Source: Lachnocurva sp029100405
GTDB taxonomy: Bacteria > Bacillota > Clostridia > Lachnospirales > Lachnospiraceae
NCBI GenBank assembly: GCA_046263755.1
Contig: JBJYZC010000003.1
Span: forward strand, 62,001-126,000
Direction of reading: 5' to 3'
DNA: 64,000 bases
Shown here one piece after another: positions 43,460 through 51,525 of the stretch; the first letter of the stretch is position 1; every line of letters starts with the position of its first letter. The position numbers were made by a program, and so were the translations under genes. The notes beneath the pieces are model-generated. The model did no database searches. It was not told where the DNA came from and worked only from the letters and a program-made list of their open reading frames with translations.

Positions 43460-43921
43460 ATGAAGAAATCGATTCAAGATTATACGGAATATCTTTTTCA
43501 TTGCACTTTCACGGATGAATCCTTTGATCCGGAGGATCATGAAGATCACCTGAAAGCATCCTGGGAATTATTTGATGCCTACGACTGGGCGAACATCTAT
43601 CCCATTTGGAAACAGTATCTCCACAGCTATTGCGATACTCCGGCAAAAGTAATTAATTTTGTCAATCTTTATGTTTATTATGAGGCCGGTGATAAACCAA
43701 TCCCTGACCCCATTGATTTCATCAGTTATCTTTATTACCGGGTTGATATGGATCAATACTGGGACGAGGCCGGCGAACTCTTTGAAAGTCTGGCCATCAA
43801 TATTCTGACACATGCAAAGCTCATAAACATGATTGCTGATCCATACTATTCGCCGCTTAAAGATGAACGCATCCTGAACGGGATTGCACGCTGGAGGGCG
43901 CGGTGTGGAAAGACGCAGTAA
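43460..43921 (+). CDS. Probable immunity protein
   Basis: 153 aa, acidic, predicted all-helical ('HLKASWELFDAYDWANIYPI', 'IDFISYLYYRVDMDQYWDEA'). The ATG at 43460 has GAGG 9 nt upstream and sits 2 nt after the toxin-tip stop, the classical toxin-immunity order. No family recognised by name; its role is inferred from position and size. Confidence 0.65.
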   Translation: MKKSIQDYTEYLFHCTFTDESFDPEDHEDHLKASWELFDAYDWANIYPIWKQYLHSYCDTPAKVINFVNLYVYYEAGDKPIPDPIDFISYLYYRVDMDQYWDEAGELFESLAINILTHAKLINMIADPYYSPLKDERILNGIARWRARCGKTQ

Positions 43922-44357
43922 GCTTCTTTGATTGCCGCTTCCTGAAGCAGTTACATTGTCAATCACGAAAAGCCCCTGGGTAGTCCGTACTGATTGCTCA
44001 CGGGGCTCTTCCTGATATTGCAGTAAAGTAAAGTTTATTTGATTCTACCCCCTCCCCCGATATTTCGGCATTATATTTCTTTTCTACCGATTAGAAATTT
44101 TATCAATATAATAATGACTCTCTCCATCATAATAAACATCATGGTATGAGCGATCATTTGCTAGATCCCTGGTTCCTGTACCGACATGCCCTGCAACTAT
44201 CGTTTTATAAAACTTTCCTTTTGATGAGGTGTCTTCCTGAGGCACCCCTAATTTACCGCTTACTTCTTTGAAAGACTATGCTTCTGTATGCGCTTGCTTT
44301 GAATGCGCAGGGCCGCCTCAACATGCTTGATCCAACTTCTGGAAAAAGGCATCTGAA
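43922..44357. other. Intergenic stretch with toxin remnant
   Basis: Contains a weak hairpin AGCCCC...GGGGCT (43970-44006) flanked by TTTTC on the minus strand, and the toxin-end fragment described at 44084-44275. Otherwise no gene. Confidence 0.5.
44084..44275 (-). pseudogene. C-terminal fragment of a second polymorphic toxin
   Basis: About 63 in-frame codons without a start, bounded upstream by a stop at 44276-44278. It reads 'KEVSGKLGVPQEDTSSKGKF', 'YKTIVAGHVGTGTRDLANDR' and 'SYHDVYYDGESHYYIDKISN', ending R. The mixture of charged and aromatic residues with paired His is toxin-tip-like. Family unknown. Confidence 0.45.
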
Positions 44358-44906
44358 TCAGTCCAGTTCCAGGCGCATCAGCACCAACTCCTGCCATTGG
44401 GAATCTCTTGTCCTGAATCCTCTGGGGTTGCGTCCATATTCAAGGAAGCCAAGACTTCTGTACAGTCCAATTGCCCGCTCGTTGTCAGATACCGCTTCCA
44501 GTTCAAGTTGGCTGTATCCCGCCTGTTTCGCACATTCGATGCACGCGGTCATCAATGCCCTGCCAATTCCAAGTCCCCAGTAGTCCTTTTCTATACTGAT
44601 CCCGCACGACGCGCGGTGCCTGATTTTTTCTCTCAACCCAATTGCATATACCCCCGCCGTGCCGACGATTCTGTCATCAACGATGGCACAGATTTCTGCT
44701 TCAAAAGGACTGCATTCCTTGTTCTGAAGAAAATCAGCTTCCTCGCCGATAGTGATATTCTTTTCATCCGGGTATGACAGCAGATATTCCGTCTCTCCAT
44801 GTGTTTTGTTGAAGTGTACCAGAATCTCTTCCGCGTCAGAAGTGGATGCGCTTCTCAGCAGGCATTGATAGCCGTCTCTTAATCTAATCTCCTTTCTGTA
44901 CCGCAT
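44358..44906 (-). CDS. GNAT-family N-acetyltransferase
   Basis: 182 aa. The start at 44906 follows GGAGGAGCGAGG. Acetyl-CoA motif 'YWGLGIGRALMTACIECAKQ' (about 110-129) and 'LELEAVSDNERAIGLYRSLG' (134-153) are the A and B motifs of GNAT enzymes. RimI/RimJ-like; the substrate could be a protein amino end, an antibiotic or a toxin product. It stands alone between toxin debris and higBA, possibly carried as cargo. Confidence 0.85.
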   Translation of the reverse strand: MRYRKEIRLRDGYQCLLRSASTSDAEEILVHFNKTHGETEYLLSYPDEKNITIGEEADFLQNKECSPFEAEICAIVDDRIVGTAGVYAIGLREKIRHRASCGISIEKDYWGLGIGRALMTACIECAKQAGYSQLELEAVSDNERAIGLYRSLGFLEYGRNPRGFRTRDSQWQELVLMRLELD

Positions 44907-45014
44907 CCTCGCTCCTCCAGTCTGTATAATCTGCACCTAAATCGTACCCATCGGACATAGAAAAATCCCCGCCAGTCCGTCAATTCGTTTGCTTTTTACG
45001 ATTTTTTGCAACCA

Positions 45015-45317
45015 TTAACCTTGCATAAGATTGTAAGGCCTGATATCTGACATATCAACAATCTTACCTGTTACCTTAAGCATATCAAGATCATACTGAT
45101 TCTGAATGTTAAGCCAAAACTGAGGAGTTGTTCCAAAGTACATTGCGAATCTCATAGCAGTGTCAGCTGTAATTCCTCTCTTTCCGTTTAGAATATCACT
45201 GATTCTCGACTGAGGAATATGAACCTCCTTGGCAAGTCTATATGCTGTTACATTCATTGGTTCCAAAAACTCCTCCTGTAATATTTCTCCAGGTGATACA
45301 GGTCCTAAATCTATCAT
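45015..45317 (-). CDS. higA: HigA-family antitoxin
   Basis: 100 aa. Start at 45317 with AAGGAGG upstream. 'SPGEILQEEFLEPMNVTAYR' (7-26) and 'GITADTAMRFAMYFGTTPQF' are the HigA helix-turn-helix blocks. It neutralises HigB and represses the pair. 13 nt after the toxin gene, in the order toxin then antitoxin that is usual for higBA. Confidence 0.92.
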   Translation of the reverse strand: MIDLGPVSPGEILQEEFLEPMNVTAYRLAKEVHIPQSRISDILNGKRGITADTAMRFAMYFGTTPQFWLNIQNQYDLDMLKVTGKIVDMSDIRPYNLMQG

Positions 45318-45330
45318 ATAGGTCACCTCC

Positions 45331-45612
45331 TTAGTGATAATCACCAATTTCTTCAATAATTACGTTTCCGTTATTCCAATGGAAACATATTCTATACTGA
45401 TCGTTTATTCTAATGCTATGCTGACCTTCACGATTGCCTTTTAATGCTTCAAGATGATTAGAAGGCGGTATTCTCAAATCATTAATGCTTGCAGCCGAGT
45501 GAATCATTACAAGCTTTCTTCTCGCTGTCTTCTGAATGTCATGAGGCAGCTTCGTCGAGAAATTCATATTCCATATTTTTTCGGCCTCTTTATCATGCCA
45601 TTCCGCTATCAT
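45331..45612 (-). CDS. higB: HigB-family ribosome-dependent mRNA endonuclease toxin
   Basis: 93 aa, RelE fold. 'ARRKLVMIHSAASINDLRIP' and 'GQHSIRINDQYRICFHWNNG' are typical for HigB; Arg and His residues near the C-terminus would be catalytic. Intact, with its own promoter. It is the only complete toxin-antitoxin pair in the island. Confidence 0.92.
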   Translation of the reverse strand: MIAEWHDKEAEKIWNMNFSTKLPHDIQKTARRKLVMIHSAASINDLRIPPSNHLEALKGNREGQHSIRINDQYRICFHWNNGNVIIEEIGDYH

Positions 45613-45645
45613 TTACTTCTGTTCTCCATTAGTACTTCTGCTTTA

Positions 45646-45674
45646 AAGATACACCTTATTAATCGTTTTGTCAA
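45646..45674 (-). promoter_or_regulatory. Promoter of higBA
   Basis: Minus strand: -35 TTGACA (45669-45674), 17-bp spacer, -10 TATCTT (45646-45651), 33 bp ahead of the higB start. Confidence 0.75.
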
Positions 45675-45775
45675 TTCTCTACTCAATAAATCCTTTTTAT
45701 TGTTTCAACGCTTCAATATACCCCCGTGTGCCAGAATAGATGTCAGTGAAGCTTGAAGTTATGTGTGATATCATT

Positions 45776-45955
45776 TTAGATATCGCAGGAAGGAGCTTCA
45801 GCGAAAGGAAAAAGCTCTCGCAGAAACAGCTCATCCAGAGCGTTGGAATAGTCGTGCAATCCGTAACTGGGATAATATCGATAAAGTATTTTTAAATCCT
45901 GATAAGGTTGACAAATTTCGATACTGTCTCCAGTGATACTATAACTACAATTATT
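45776..45955 (-). pseudogene. Fragment of an unidentified gene
   Basis: An open end of about 60 codons ('SYSITGDSIEICQPYQDLKI', 'LYRYYPSYGLHDYSNALDEL'), without a start codon of its own. It directly follows the immunity gene stop in another frame. It may be the end of a second immunity gene. No family recognised. Confidence 0.35.
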
Positions 45956-46292
45956 TCCTTGCCTCGCCTCCCTTATGTGGTTCTGCCAGATAATCTTCAC
46001 AACTGTCATCCCATTTTTTCTTATCAATCCACTCAAAAGCGCTTGTGACATAGTCCTTATCCAAACTATAAACATATTCTTTCGCAATACTGTAGCTATT
46101 TTCTTTTGTAATAGGCATATCATCCAAAAAAGCACAAAATTCCGAATATACATTTGAAATAGCAGAGCCTTCTCCCTCGAACAAAAATGGGTTCATGCCA
46201 CTTAAGAAATTTCCCAATTCTTCGCCTTTATGCTCGTCCCAGTATGCATCTAATGTAAAAAAAATCATAGTAAATAATTCAAAACTATTCAT
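45951..46292 (-). CDS. Immunity protein, copy 1 of a paralogous pair
   Basis: 113 aa, acidic. Begins MNSFELFTMIFFTLDAYW and ends 'WDDSCEDYLAEPHKGGEARK'. It aligns end to end with the 114-aa protein at 47159-47503, sharing FEL-TM-FF, 'GEMNPFL/SGMNPFL', 'EFC', 'DYVTSAFE/DYVDVTEAFE' and 'HKGGEAR'. The ATG lies 2 nt after the stop of a toxin tip, so it is the immunity partner of that toxin. Confidence 0.75.
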   Translation of the reverse strand: MNSFELFTMIFFTLDAYWDEHKGEELGNFLSGMNPFLFEGEGSAISNVYSEFCAFLDDMPITKENSYSIAKEYVYSLDKDYVTSAFEWIDKKKWDDSCEDYLAEPHKGGEARK

Positions 46293-46294
46293 AT

Positions 46295-46675
46295 CTATTT
46301 CCTCTTTGTTGGATTTCTATATAGTCCAGTCTCCCTATCCCATATTTTCGGCGTTAGATTTCTTCCTCCTTCATTGATTGTCTGATTCAGGCTTCTTACC
46401 CAGTCCTGTGTTCCGTTTTCATTCATCTTGACATTCCAATCATTCCCATATTTGTCCTTACCCATATAGGCGTTAGAATCATTCGCAAGATTTACCAACA
46501 ACTCTCGATTTTCAGGAGTATCCGCAAGGTGCCCCTCCCTTTCTTCAAATATGTGTTTAATCTGAGCATCATTCTGAGGAAGTTTTATCTTCCCTTTTAG
46601 ATAATCAGGAATATCACGAAATCTCCAGTATGTAAACCATTTAATATCACAATTTCTCCTCGTCACATAACACAA
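46295..46675 (-). pseudogene. Polymorphic-toxin C-terminal tip
   Basis: The readable toxin part begins at about 'DIPDYLKGKIKLPQNDAQIK' and continues 'HIFEEREGHLADTPENRELL', 'DSNAYMGKDKYGNDWNVKMN' and 'INEGGRNLTPKIWDRETGLY'. This pattern (IKHIF..EGHL.DTPENR...D..YLG.DKYGN.W) closes many secreted toxin proteins. The upstream delivery part is missing, and the sequence ahead is out of context, so it is a silent tip. Its immunity gene follows 2 nt later. Confidence 0.65.
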
Positions 46676-46706
46676 CGTGGCAGTTGAATTATCGTGGAAA
46701 GTACGT

Positions 46707-46906
46707 TCACCCTTGTATTCTTTCCTTTTCTAGTCTATCTGCAATCTCCTCCTGCACGCCGGGAAAAAGATGTGCATAGTAATATGTAATCCTCTCACTT
46801 TGGTGTCCAACACGCTTTCCGATAGCAACTGCTGAAAAGCCCATATGAATTAATAAAGACACATGACTGTGTCTAAGATCATGATTTACATCAAAATGGT
46901 GTCACA
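46707..46906 (-). pseudogene. Tyrosine-integrase C-terminal remnant
   Basis: In-frame reading 'DVNHDLRHSHVSLLIHMGFS', 'AVAIGKRVGHQSERITYYYA', 'HLFPGVQEEIADRLEKERIQ' then G and stop. HDLRH (HxxR box), VGH and the TYYYAHL nucleophile region are all kept. The N-terminal two thirds are gone; the frame closes with TGA just before CACCATTTTGAT. It sits next to the att-like copy at 46974, which supports an integrative origin of the island. Confidence 0.85.
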
Positions 46907-46920
46907 AAAGAGCATAAAAA

Positions 46921-46955
46921 ATCCGCAAGCCCTGCAAAATCAAGGGCTTGCGGAT
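46921..46955. terminator. Hairpin next to an att-like copy
   Basis: ATCCGCAAGCCCT, short loop, AGGGCTTGCGGAT: 13-bp perfect stem, 18 bp upstream of the att-like copy at 46974. Confidence 0.7.
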
Positions 46956-46973
46956 ACATTATTTATCACTTTG

Positions 46974-46985
46974 TCACTCCAGCTC
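46974..46985. other. att-like copy of the guaA 3' end (third)
   Basis: TCACTCCAGCTC; one mismatch from the guaA end (TTACTCCAGCTC). Confidence 0.65.
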
Positions 46986-47158
46986 CCCAGTTTCAACTCT
47001 TTTTCTCGTGTGAAATACTGGTAAATTCAGCGTTTCTATTTTTTTATCTTCCCCAAAGCACCCTATATTTCTTGTGCTTTCCAGAAAAATAGAATCATTT
47101 TAGAATCACTCATCAAGGATTGTGATTCTATTGTTCTATTTTAAGCAACTGACTTTTG

Positions 47159-47503
47159 TCAGATTTCTCTGGCTTCACCGCCCTTATGTTCCTCGGCAAT
47201 ATATCTCTTGCACCCATTCTTCCATTTGTCATAATCAGATTCTTCAAAGGCCTCTGTTACATCAACATAATCTATTGTCTTTGCAAAGGTTTTTGCTAAT
47301 TCAAAGCTATTATCGAGAGTTATGGTTTTTCCTTTCATGTATCGGCAAAACTCATCATAATTAGCCGGATCAGCGGAACCTATATCTTGCCACAAAAAAG
47401 GATTCATTTCTCCTATCAAATTATTGATTCTGTCATCGGTAGAGTCAGCATAATAATTATCTATCCAAAAAAACATCATTGTATACAACTCAAATTCGTT
47501 CAT
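47159..47503 (-). CDS. Immunity protein, copy 2 of a paralogous pair
   Basis: 114 aa from the ATG at 47503. Paralogue of the protein at 45951-46292 (MNEFELYTMMFFWIDNYY..., ending 'IAEEHKGGEAREI'), roughly 40 percent identical by eye. Here no toxin precedes it: the start follows 1 nt after the stop of a truncated ORF6N gene, and no good ribosome site is present, so it may depend on coupling. An orphan immunity gene can protect against toxins of competing strains. Confidence 0.7.
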   Translation of the reverse strand: MNEFELYTMMFFWIDNYYADSTDDRINNLIGEMNPFLWQDIGSADPANYDEFCRYMKGKTITLDNSFELAKTFAKTIDYVDVTEAFEESDYDKWKNGCKRYIAEEHKGGEAREI

Positions 47504-47504
47504 T

Positions 47505-47804
47505 TTATCGTCTGCCACCGCGTCCATCTGGGTCATCATCCTTTGAGATGCCATTTTGGCATCTCAAAAACTCTTCCTCCGACAGTTGGAAACAAAAGTC
47601 TTCAGGAAATCGTTTCTTATTGCGCTTAACCGCACGGTTCAGAGCTCCTGTTTCGACCTTGTATAACATAGCAAGATCACTATCCAGCATAACCTGCTTC
47701 CCACGTACGATATGAATTTGACTCCTAATATCTATAGTTTCCACTTTCAACGGTATATTATCCGTTGTCTGAATCTGCTCCGTTTTCGCCACTTGCCCCT
47801 CCAT
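47505..47804 (-). CDS. ORF6N-domain protein, truncated
   Basis: 99 aa from 47804. 'IHIVRGKQVMLDSDLAMLYK' and 'AVKRNKKRFPEDFCFQLSEE' form the ORF6N DNA-binding domain of phage-type regulators. The family normally continues after 'GRGGRR' with 'YLPYAFTEQG', but here a stop follows directly and the immunity gene begins, so a recombination event cut the gene exactly at that point. Overlaps the upstream helix-turn-helix gene by 47 nt. Confidence 0.8.
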   Translation of the reverse strand: MEGQVAKTEQIQTTDNIPLKVETIDIRSQIHIVRGKQVMLDSDLAMLYKVETGALNRAVKRNKKRFPEDFCFQLSEEEFLRCQNGISKDDDPDGRGGRR

Positions 47805-48000
47805 ATTTAACACCTTTCCCCACCAATTCCTCATATTTCAGCTGATATGCTATAAGTCTTGGTATGTACTCCGGAGGAGTACGACGACCAGCCTCCCAAT
47901 CCTCAAGTGTTCGAACCGAAATCCCAGTGTGCTCTGAGAATTCTTTTCGATTCATTTTCACACCCTCACGTAATTCTTTAATCACCTTTGCAATATCCAT
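47758..48000 (-). CDS. Helix-turn-helix regulator (DNA-binding, antitoxin-like)
   Basis: 80 aa. Start at 48000 with GAGGAG ahead. 'MNRKEFSEHTGISVRTLEDW' then 'EAGRRTPPEYIPRLI' is the single-domain XRE/MqsA-like pattern ('TLEDWEaGrRtPP'). First gene of the last island segment, next to guaA's 3' end; it may control the ORF6N gene that overlaps it. Confidence 0.85.
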   Translation of the reverse strand: MDIAKVIKELREGVKMNRKEFSEHTGISVRTLEDWEAGRRTPPEYIPRLIAYQLKYEELVGKGVKYGGASGENGADSDNG

Positions 48001-48124
48001 TTCATTCTCCTCGCATTGCGTTTTCTTGATTATATCATGTCCGCTCCATGCACGCAATGTGTGGTTTAAGGAAGCCATTTATAGAATCAATTTAGAATCA
48101 CTATTAGAATCATTACAAAAAAGA

Positions 48125-48146
48125 GCTGGGAGCAAATGCTCTCAGC
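48125..48146. terminator. Hairpin between the island and guaA
   Basis: GCTGGGAGCA-AA-TGCTCTCAGC, one mismatch; it is preceded on the plus strand by an A-run (T-run on the minus strand), so it can end the guaA transcript. Confidence 0.65.
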
Positions 48147-48201
48147 CCTTGATCTTACTGGTTTTCTATGCAATTGCAAACTACTTGGAACTACTCACCC
48201 G

Positions 48202-48213
48202 TTACTCCAGCTC
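48202..48213. other. guaA 3' end as attachment site
   Basis: TTACTCCAGCTC, the stop and last three codons of guaA (Glu-Leu-Glu-stop). The 3' end of guaA is a known integration site for elements in Firmicutes; three further near copies downstream support its use here. Confidence 0.75.
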
Positions 48214-49749
48214 AATTGTTCCCGGCGGCTTACTTGTAATATCATAGAGTACCCTGTTTACATGGCTCACTTCATTGATGATCCGACTGGTCACTGTCTT
48301 CAGCACCTCATAAGGGATCTCAACGATGTCCGCCGTCATGAAATCGACAGTATTGACGGCGCGAAGCGCGATTGCATAGTCATAGGTCCGCTCGTCACCC
48401 ATGACGCCGACAGAGCGCATATTGGTCAGTGCTGCGAAATACTGGCCGGCGGTCTTGTTCAAACCGGCTTTCTTCATCTCCTCGCGGAAAATGGCATCGG
48501 CGTCCTGAACGATCTTGACCTTCTCCGCCGTGACCTCTCCGATGATCCGGATGCCAAGGCCCGGCCCCGGGAAGGGCTGTCGCATCACAAGTTCTTTCGG
48601 TATTCCCAAATGCAGACCAACCCGACGAACTTCATCCTTAAAGAGATTCCGGAGCGGCTCAATGATCTCCTTAAAATCAACATGTTCCGGCAGACCGCCC
48701 ACATTATGATGGGACTTTATGGTGGCGGATTCCCCGCCCAGGCCGGATTCTACAACATCCGGATAGATGGTGCCCTGAGCCAGATAGTCGACCCGGCCGA
48801 TCTTCTTCGCTTCTTCTTCGAAGACACGAATAAATTCCTCACCAATGATCTTTCGTTTTTTCTCCGGCTCGGTCACACCGGCGAGTTTCTGATAATAACG
48901 TTCCTTGGCATTGACCCGGATAAAGTTCAGATCAAACTGACCGCCTTCACCAAAGACAGCCTCAACCTGGTCGCCCTCATCCTTTCGGAGAAGACCGTGG
49001 TCTACGAAAACACAGGTCAGCTGCTTTCCGATGGCCCGGGAAAGAAGGCCTGCCGCAACAGAAGAGTCGACACCGCCGGACAAGGCCAGAAGGACTTTAC
49101 CGTCTCCGATCTTCTCACGAAGCTCGCTGATCGTCCTCTCTGCGAAATCCTCCATCCTCCAGTCACCGGAACATCCGCATACATTTAATACGAAGTTCTT
49201 AAGCATTTCCTTACCAAATTCACTGTGAAGTACTTCCGGATGATACTGAAAAGCATAGAGTTTCTTTTCCGGATTTTCTGCTGCTGCCACCGGACAATTT
49301 GCGGTATGGGCTGTGATATGAAAACCGGGAGCGACCTTACTAATGTAGTCATTATGGCTCATCCAGACAATGGAACTTTCCGGCACGCCTGCAAAAAGAG
49401 GACTTGTCGGATCATCCACTGAGATCCGTGTCTTCCCATACTCGCGTTCCGGGGCGTGGTCTACATTTCCGCCGAGGACATGCATCATCAGCTGGGCTCC
49501 GTAGCAGAGGCCCAAAACAGGGATTCCAAGCTCGAACAGTTCCTTGGGAGCAGTTGCGCTGCCCTCCTCGAAGACGCTGTTGGGGCCGCCGGTCAGAATA
49601 ATTCCCCGAGGCTTCATCTTACGGATCTCTTCCAAAGGCGTCCGATAAGAATAGATCTCGCAGTAAACATTATTTTCGCGGACCCGGCGGGCGACAAGCT
49701 GGTTGTACTGGCCGCCGAAATCTATAACGATGACTTTCTCCTGCTGCAT
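48202..49749 (-). CDS. guaA: GMP synthase (glutamine-hydrolysing)
   Basis: 515 aa, full length. Amidotransferase domain (1-195) with 'GGPNSVF', the catalytic Cys in 'GLCYGAQLM' and the His/Glu in 'FQYHPEV'; synthetase domain with the PP-loop 'LALSGGVDSSVAAGLL' and the C-terminal dimerisation domain ending 'DITSKPPGTIELE'. It converts XMP to GMP. The stop codon region doubles as the island's attachment site, which leaves the protein end intact. Divergent from the uracil permease. Confidence 0.97.
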   Translation of the reverse strand: MQQEKVIVIDFGGQYNQLVARRVRENNVYCEIYSYRTPLEEIRKMKPRGIILTGGPNSVFEEGSATAPKELFELGIPVLGLCYGAQLMMHVLGGNVDHAPEREYGKTRISVDDPTSPLFAGVPESSIVWMSHNDYISKVAPGFHITAHTANCPVAAAENPEKKLYAFQYHPEVLHSEFGKEMLKNFVLNVCGCSGDWRMEDFAERTISELREKIGDGKVLLALSGGVDSSVAAGLLSRAIGKQLTCVFVDHGLLRKDEGDQVEAVFGEGGQFDLNFIRVNAKERYYQKLAGVTEPEKKRKIIGEEFIRVFEEEAKKIGRVDYLAQGTIYPDVVESGLGGESATIKSHHNVGGLPEHVDFKEIIEPLRNLFKDEVRRVGLHLGIPKELVMRQPFPGPGLGIRIIGEVTAEKVKIVQDADAIFREEMKKAGLNKTAGQYFAALTNMRSVGVMGDERTYDYAIALRAVNTVDFMTADIVEIPYEVLKTVTSRIINEVSHVNRVLYDITSKPPGTIELE

Positions 49750-49853
49750 GATTCCCTGCTTTCTAGTAATCTGTCGGTTTGACTTTTCTTATTATAGACA
49801 CAGGCCGTCTTTTTCACAAGGCTTCCAAGACACATTCGATATCCTTGTGGCTC

Positions 49854-49930
49854 TTCCATCCACTTTAATAAATCGGTATCCCTGCGGCTCTTCCATCCAC
49901 TTTAACAAAGTTCCATCCACTTTAATAAAT
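49854..49930. repeat. Three direct repeats between guaA and the uracil permease
   Basis: TTCCATCCACTTTAA(T/C)AAA at 49854, 49891 and 49911; the first two are also preceded by ATCC(T/C)TG(T/C)GGCTC. AT-rich, between two divergent nucleotide genes; could hold regulator sites. Confidence 0.6.
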
Positions 49931-50043
49931 AAGGAATTTTCCAATTCTACCGGTCTGCATTTCATTTTACCTTTGTATCGTGTATACTAAGCGATTGGAG
50001 TCATGCCAAATGGCACATACAAGTAGTAAGATGGGAGTTTATT

Positions 50044-51393
50044 ATGAACAAAAATGTAATCGATGACGCCCGTGTTCTGGGCTATCCGAAGATGCTTCTT
50101 CTGGGCCTGCAGCACATGTTCGCCATGTTCGGTGCGACAATTCTCGTCCCGATTCTGGTCAACAACTATTTTAAGGGAGAGGGCCTCAATATCCAGGTCA
50201 CCCTCTTCTGCGCAGGTATGGGCACCCTGCTGTTTCATCTTTTGACCAAGGGAAAAGTTCCCGCTTTCCTCGGTTCTTCCTTCGCCTTCCTTGGCGGATT
50301 TGCAACCGTAGCGAATCTGAAGACCGGTATCTATAAGAATATGACCATGGGAGAGAAACTCCCCTATGCCTGCGGTGGCATCGTTGTGGCCGGACTCCTC
50401 TACCTGGTACTGGCTCTGGTCATTAAGCTGGTCGGTGTGAAGAAGGTCATGCGATATCTGCCTCCGGTCGTCACCGGCCCGATCATCATCTGTATCGGTC
50501 TTTCTCTTGCTCCCTCTGCCATCAGCAATGCCAAGACCAACTGGATCCTTGCCATTATTGCACTTGCAACCGTTGTCATCTTCAATGTCTGGGGCAAGGG
50601 CATGTTCAAGATCATACCGATCCTGATGGGCGTCGTCATCTCCTATCTCTGCGCAGTCATTTTCCAGCTCTTTGGAATGACCAATGCCGACGGTTCCTCC
50701 ATTATCGAATTCGGTGAGATTGCCAAGGCCTCCATTGTCAGTTTCCAGCCTTTCCAGATCTGCAAATTTGATCCGACCGCAATCTTCGTCATGGCCCCGA
50801 TCGCCATTGCGACCATGATGGAACACATCGGTGATATCTCTGCGATCTCCGCTACCTGCGGCAAGGACTTCATCACAGATCCCGGCTTAAACCGTACCCT
50901 TCTCGGTGATGGTCTTGCAACTGCTATGGCCGGTCTGATCGGCGGTCCTGCCAATACCACCTATGGCGAAAATACCGGTGTCCTGGAGCTTTCCAAGGTT
51001 CATGATCCCCGGGTCATCCGGATCGCAGCTATCTACGCTGTCATTCTCTCCTTCTTCCCGAAGGTTGCGGAACTCATCGGTACCATGCCTTCTTCCATCA
51101 TCGGCGGTATCTCCTTCATCCTCTATGGAATGATCTCCGCCATCGGTGTTCGAAATGTTGTAGAGAATCAGGTGGACTTCAAGAATTCCCGGAACCTGAT
51201 CGTAGCTGCAGTGATCCTTGTCACCGGTCTTGGCTTCTCCGAAGGCATCACCTTCACCATCGGCAAGGTAACCATCACACTGACTTCCCTGGCCCTGGCC
51301 TCCATTTTCGGCATCGTATTAAATGCCATCCTGCCGAATAAGGATTATGATTTTAATGAAGAAGAAGTTTCCGAATTAAAGCGCGAAAATTAA
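50044..51393 (+). CDS. uraA: Uracil permease (NCS2 family)
   Basis: 449 aa, about 14 membrane segments. 'VLGYPKMLLLGLQHMFAMFG' (11-30) and 'GGPANTTYGENTGVLELSKV' (about 298-317) are the NCS2/UraA signatures; the TTYGEN form is that of uracil rather than xanthine carriers. It imports uracil with protons. Followed by a terminator and upp, which captures the imported base. Confidence 0.93.
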   Translation: MNKNVIDDARVLGYPKMLLLGLQHMFAMFGATILVPILVNNYFKGEGLNIQVTLFCAGMGTLLFHLLTKGKVPAFLGSSFAFLGGFATVANLKTGIYKNMTMGEKLPYACGGIVVAGLLYLVLALVIKLVGVKKVMRYLPPVVTGPIIICIGLSLAPSAISNAKTNWILAIIALATVVIFNVWGKGMFKIIPILMGVVISYLCAVIFQLFGMTNADGSSIIEFGEIAKASIVSFQPFQICKFDPTAIFVMAPIAIATMMEHIGDISAISATCGKDFITDPGLNRTLLGDGLATAMAGLIGGPANTTYGENTGVLELSKVHDPRVIRIAAIYAVILSFFPKVAELIGTMPSSIIGGISFILYGMISAIGVRNVVENQVDFKNSRNLIVAAVILVTGLGFSEGITFTIGKVTITLTSLALASIFGIVLNAILPNKDYDFNEEEVSELKREN

Positions 51394-51414
51394 GAAAATT
51401 GATCATGTACCTGG

Positions 51415-51446
51415 ATAAGGCCATCCCTTCGGGGGTGGCCTTATTG
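51415..51446 (+). terminator. Terminator after the uracil permease
   Basis: ATAAGGCCA-TCCCTTCGGGGG-TGGCCTTAT then T; stable stem with a TTCG-like loop. Confidence 0.8.
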
Positions 51447-51525
51447 ACTTCTGGAATACCTTTGACTACAATAGCGATGACTATTTAGAGTGGGTTCTTC
51501 GGGACTCGATAGAAAGAGGGTTATT

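Noticed and set aside
48136..49188. Long plus-strand open frame of 350 codons
   Set aside because: It is antisense to guaA, has no family features, and arises from codon bias of the real gene.
49987..50826. Long minus-strand open frame of 279 codons
   Set aside because: Antisense shadow of uraA; composition rich in Asp, Gly and His without domain features.
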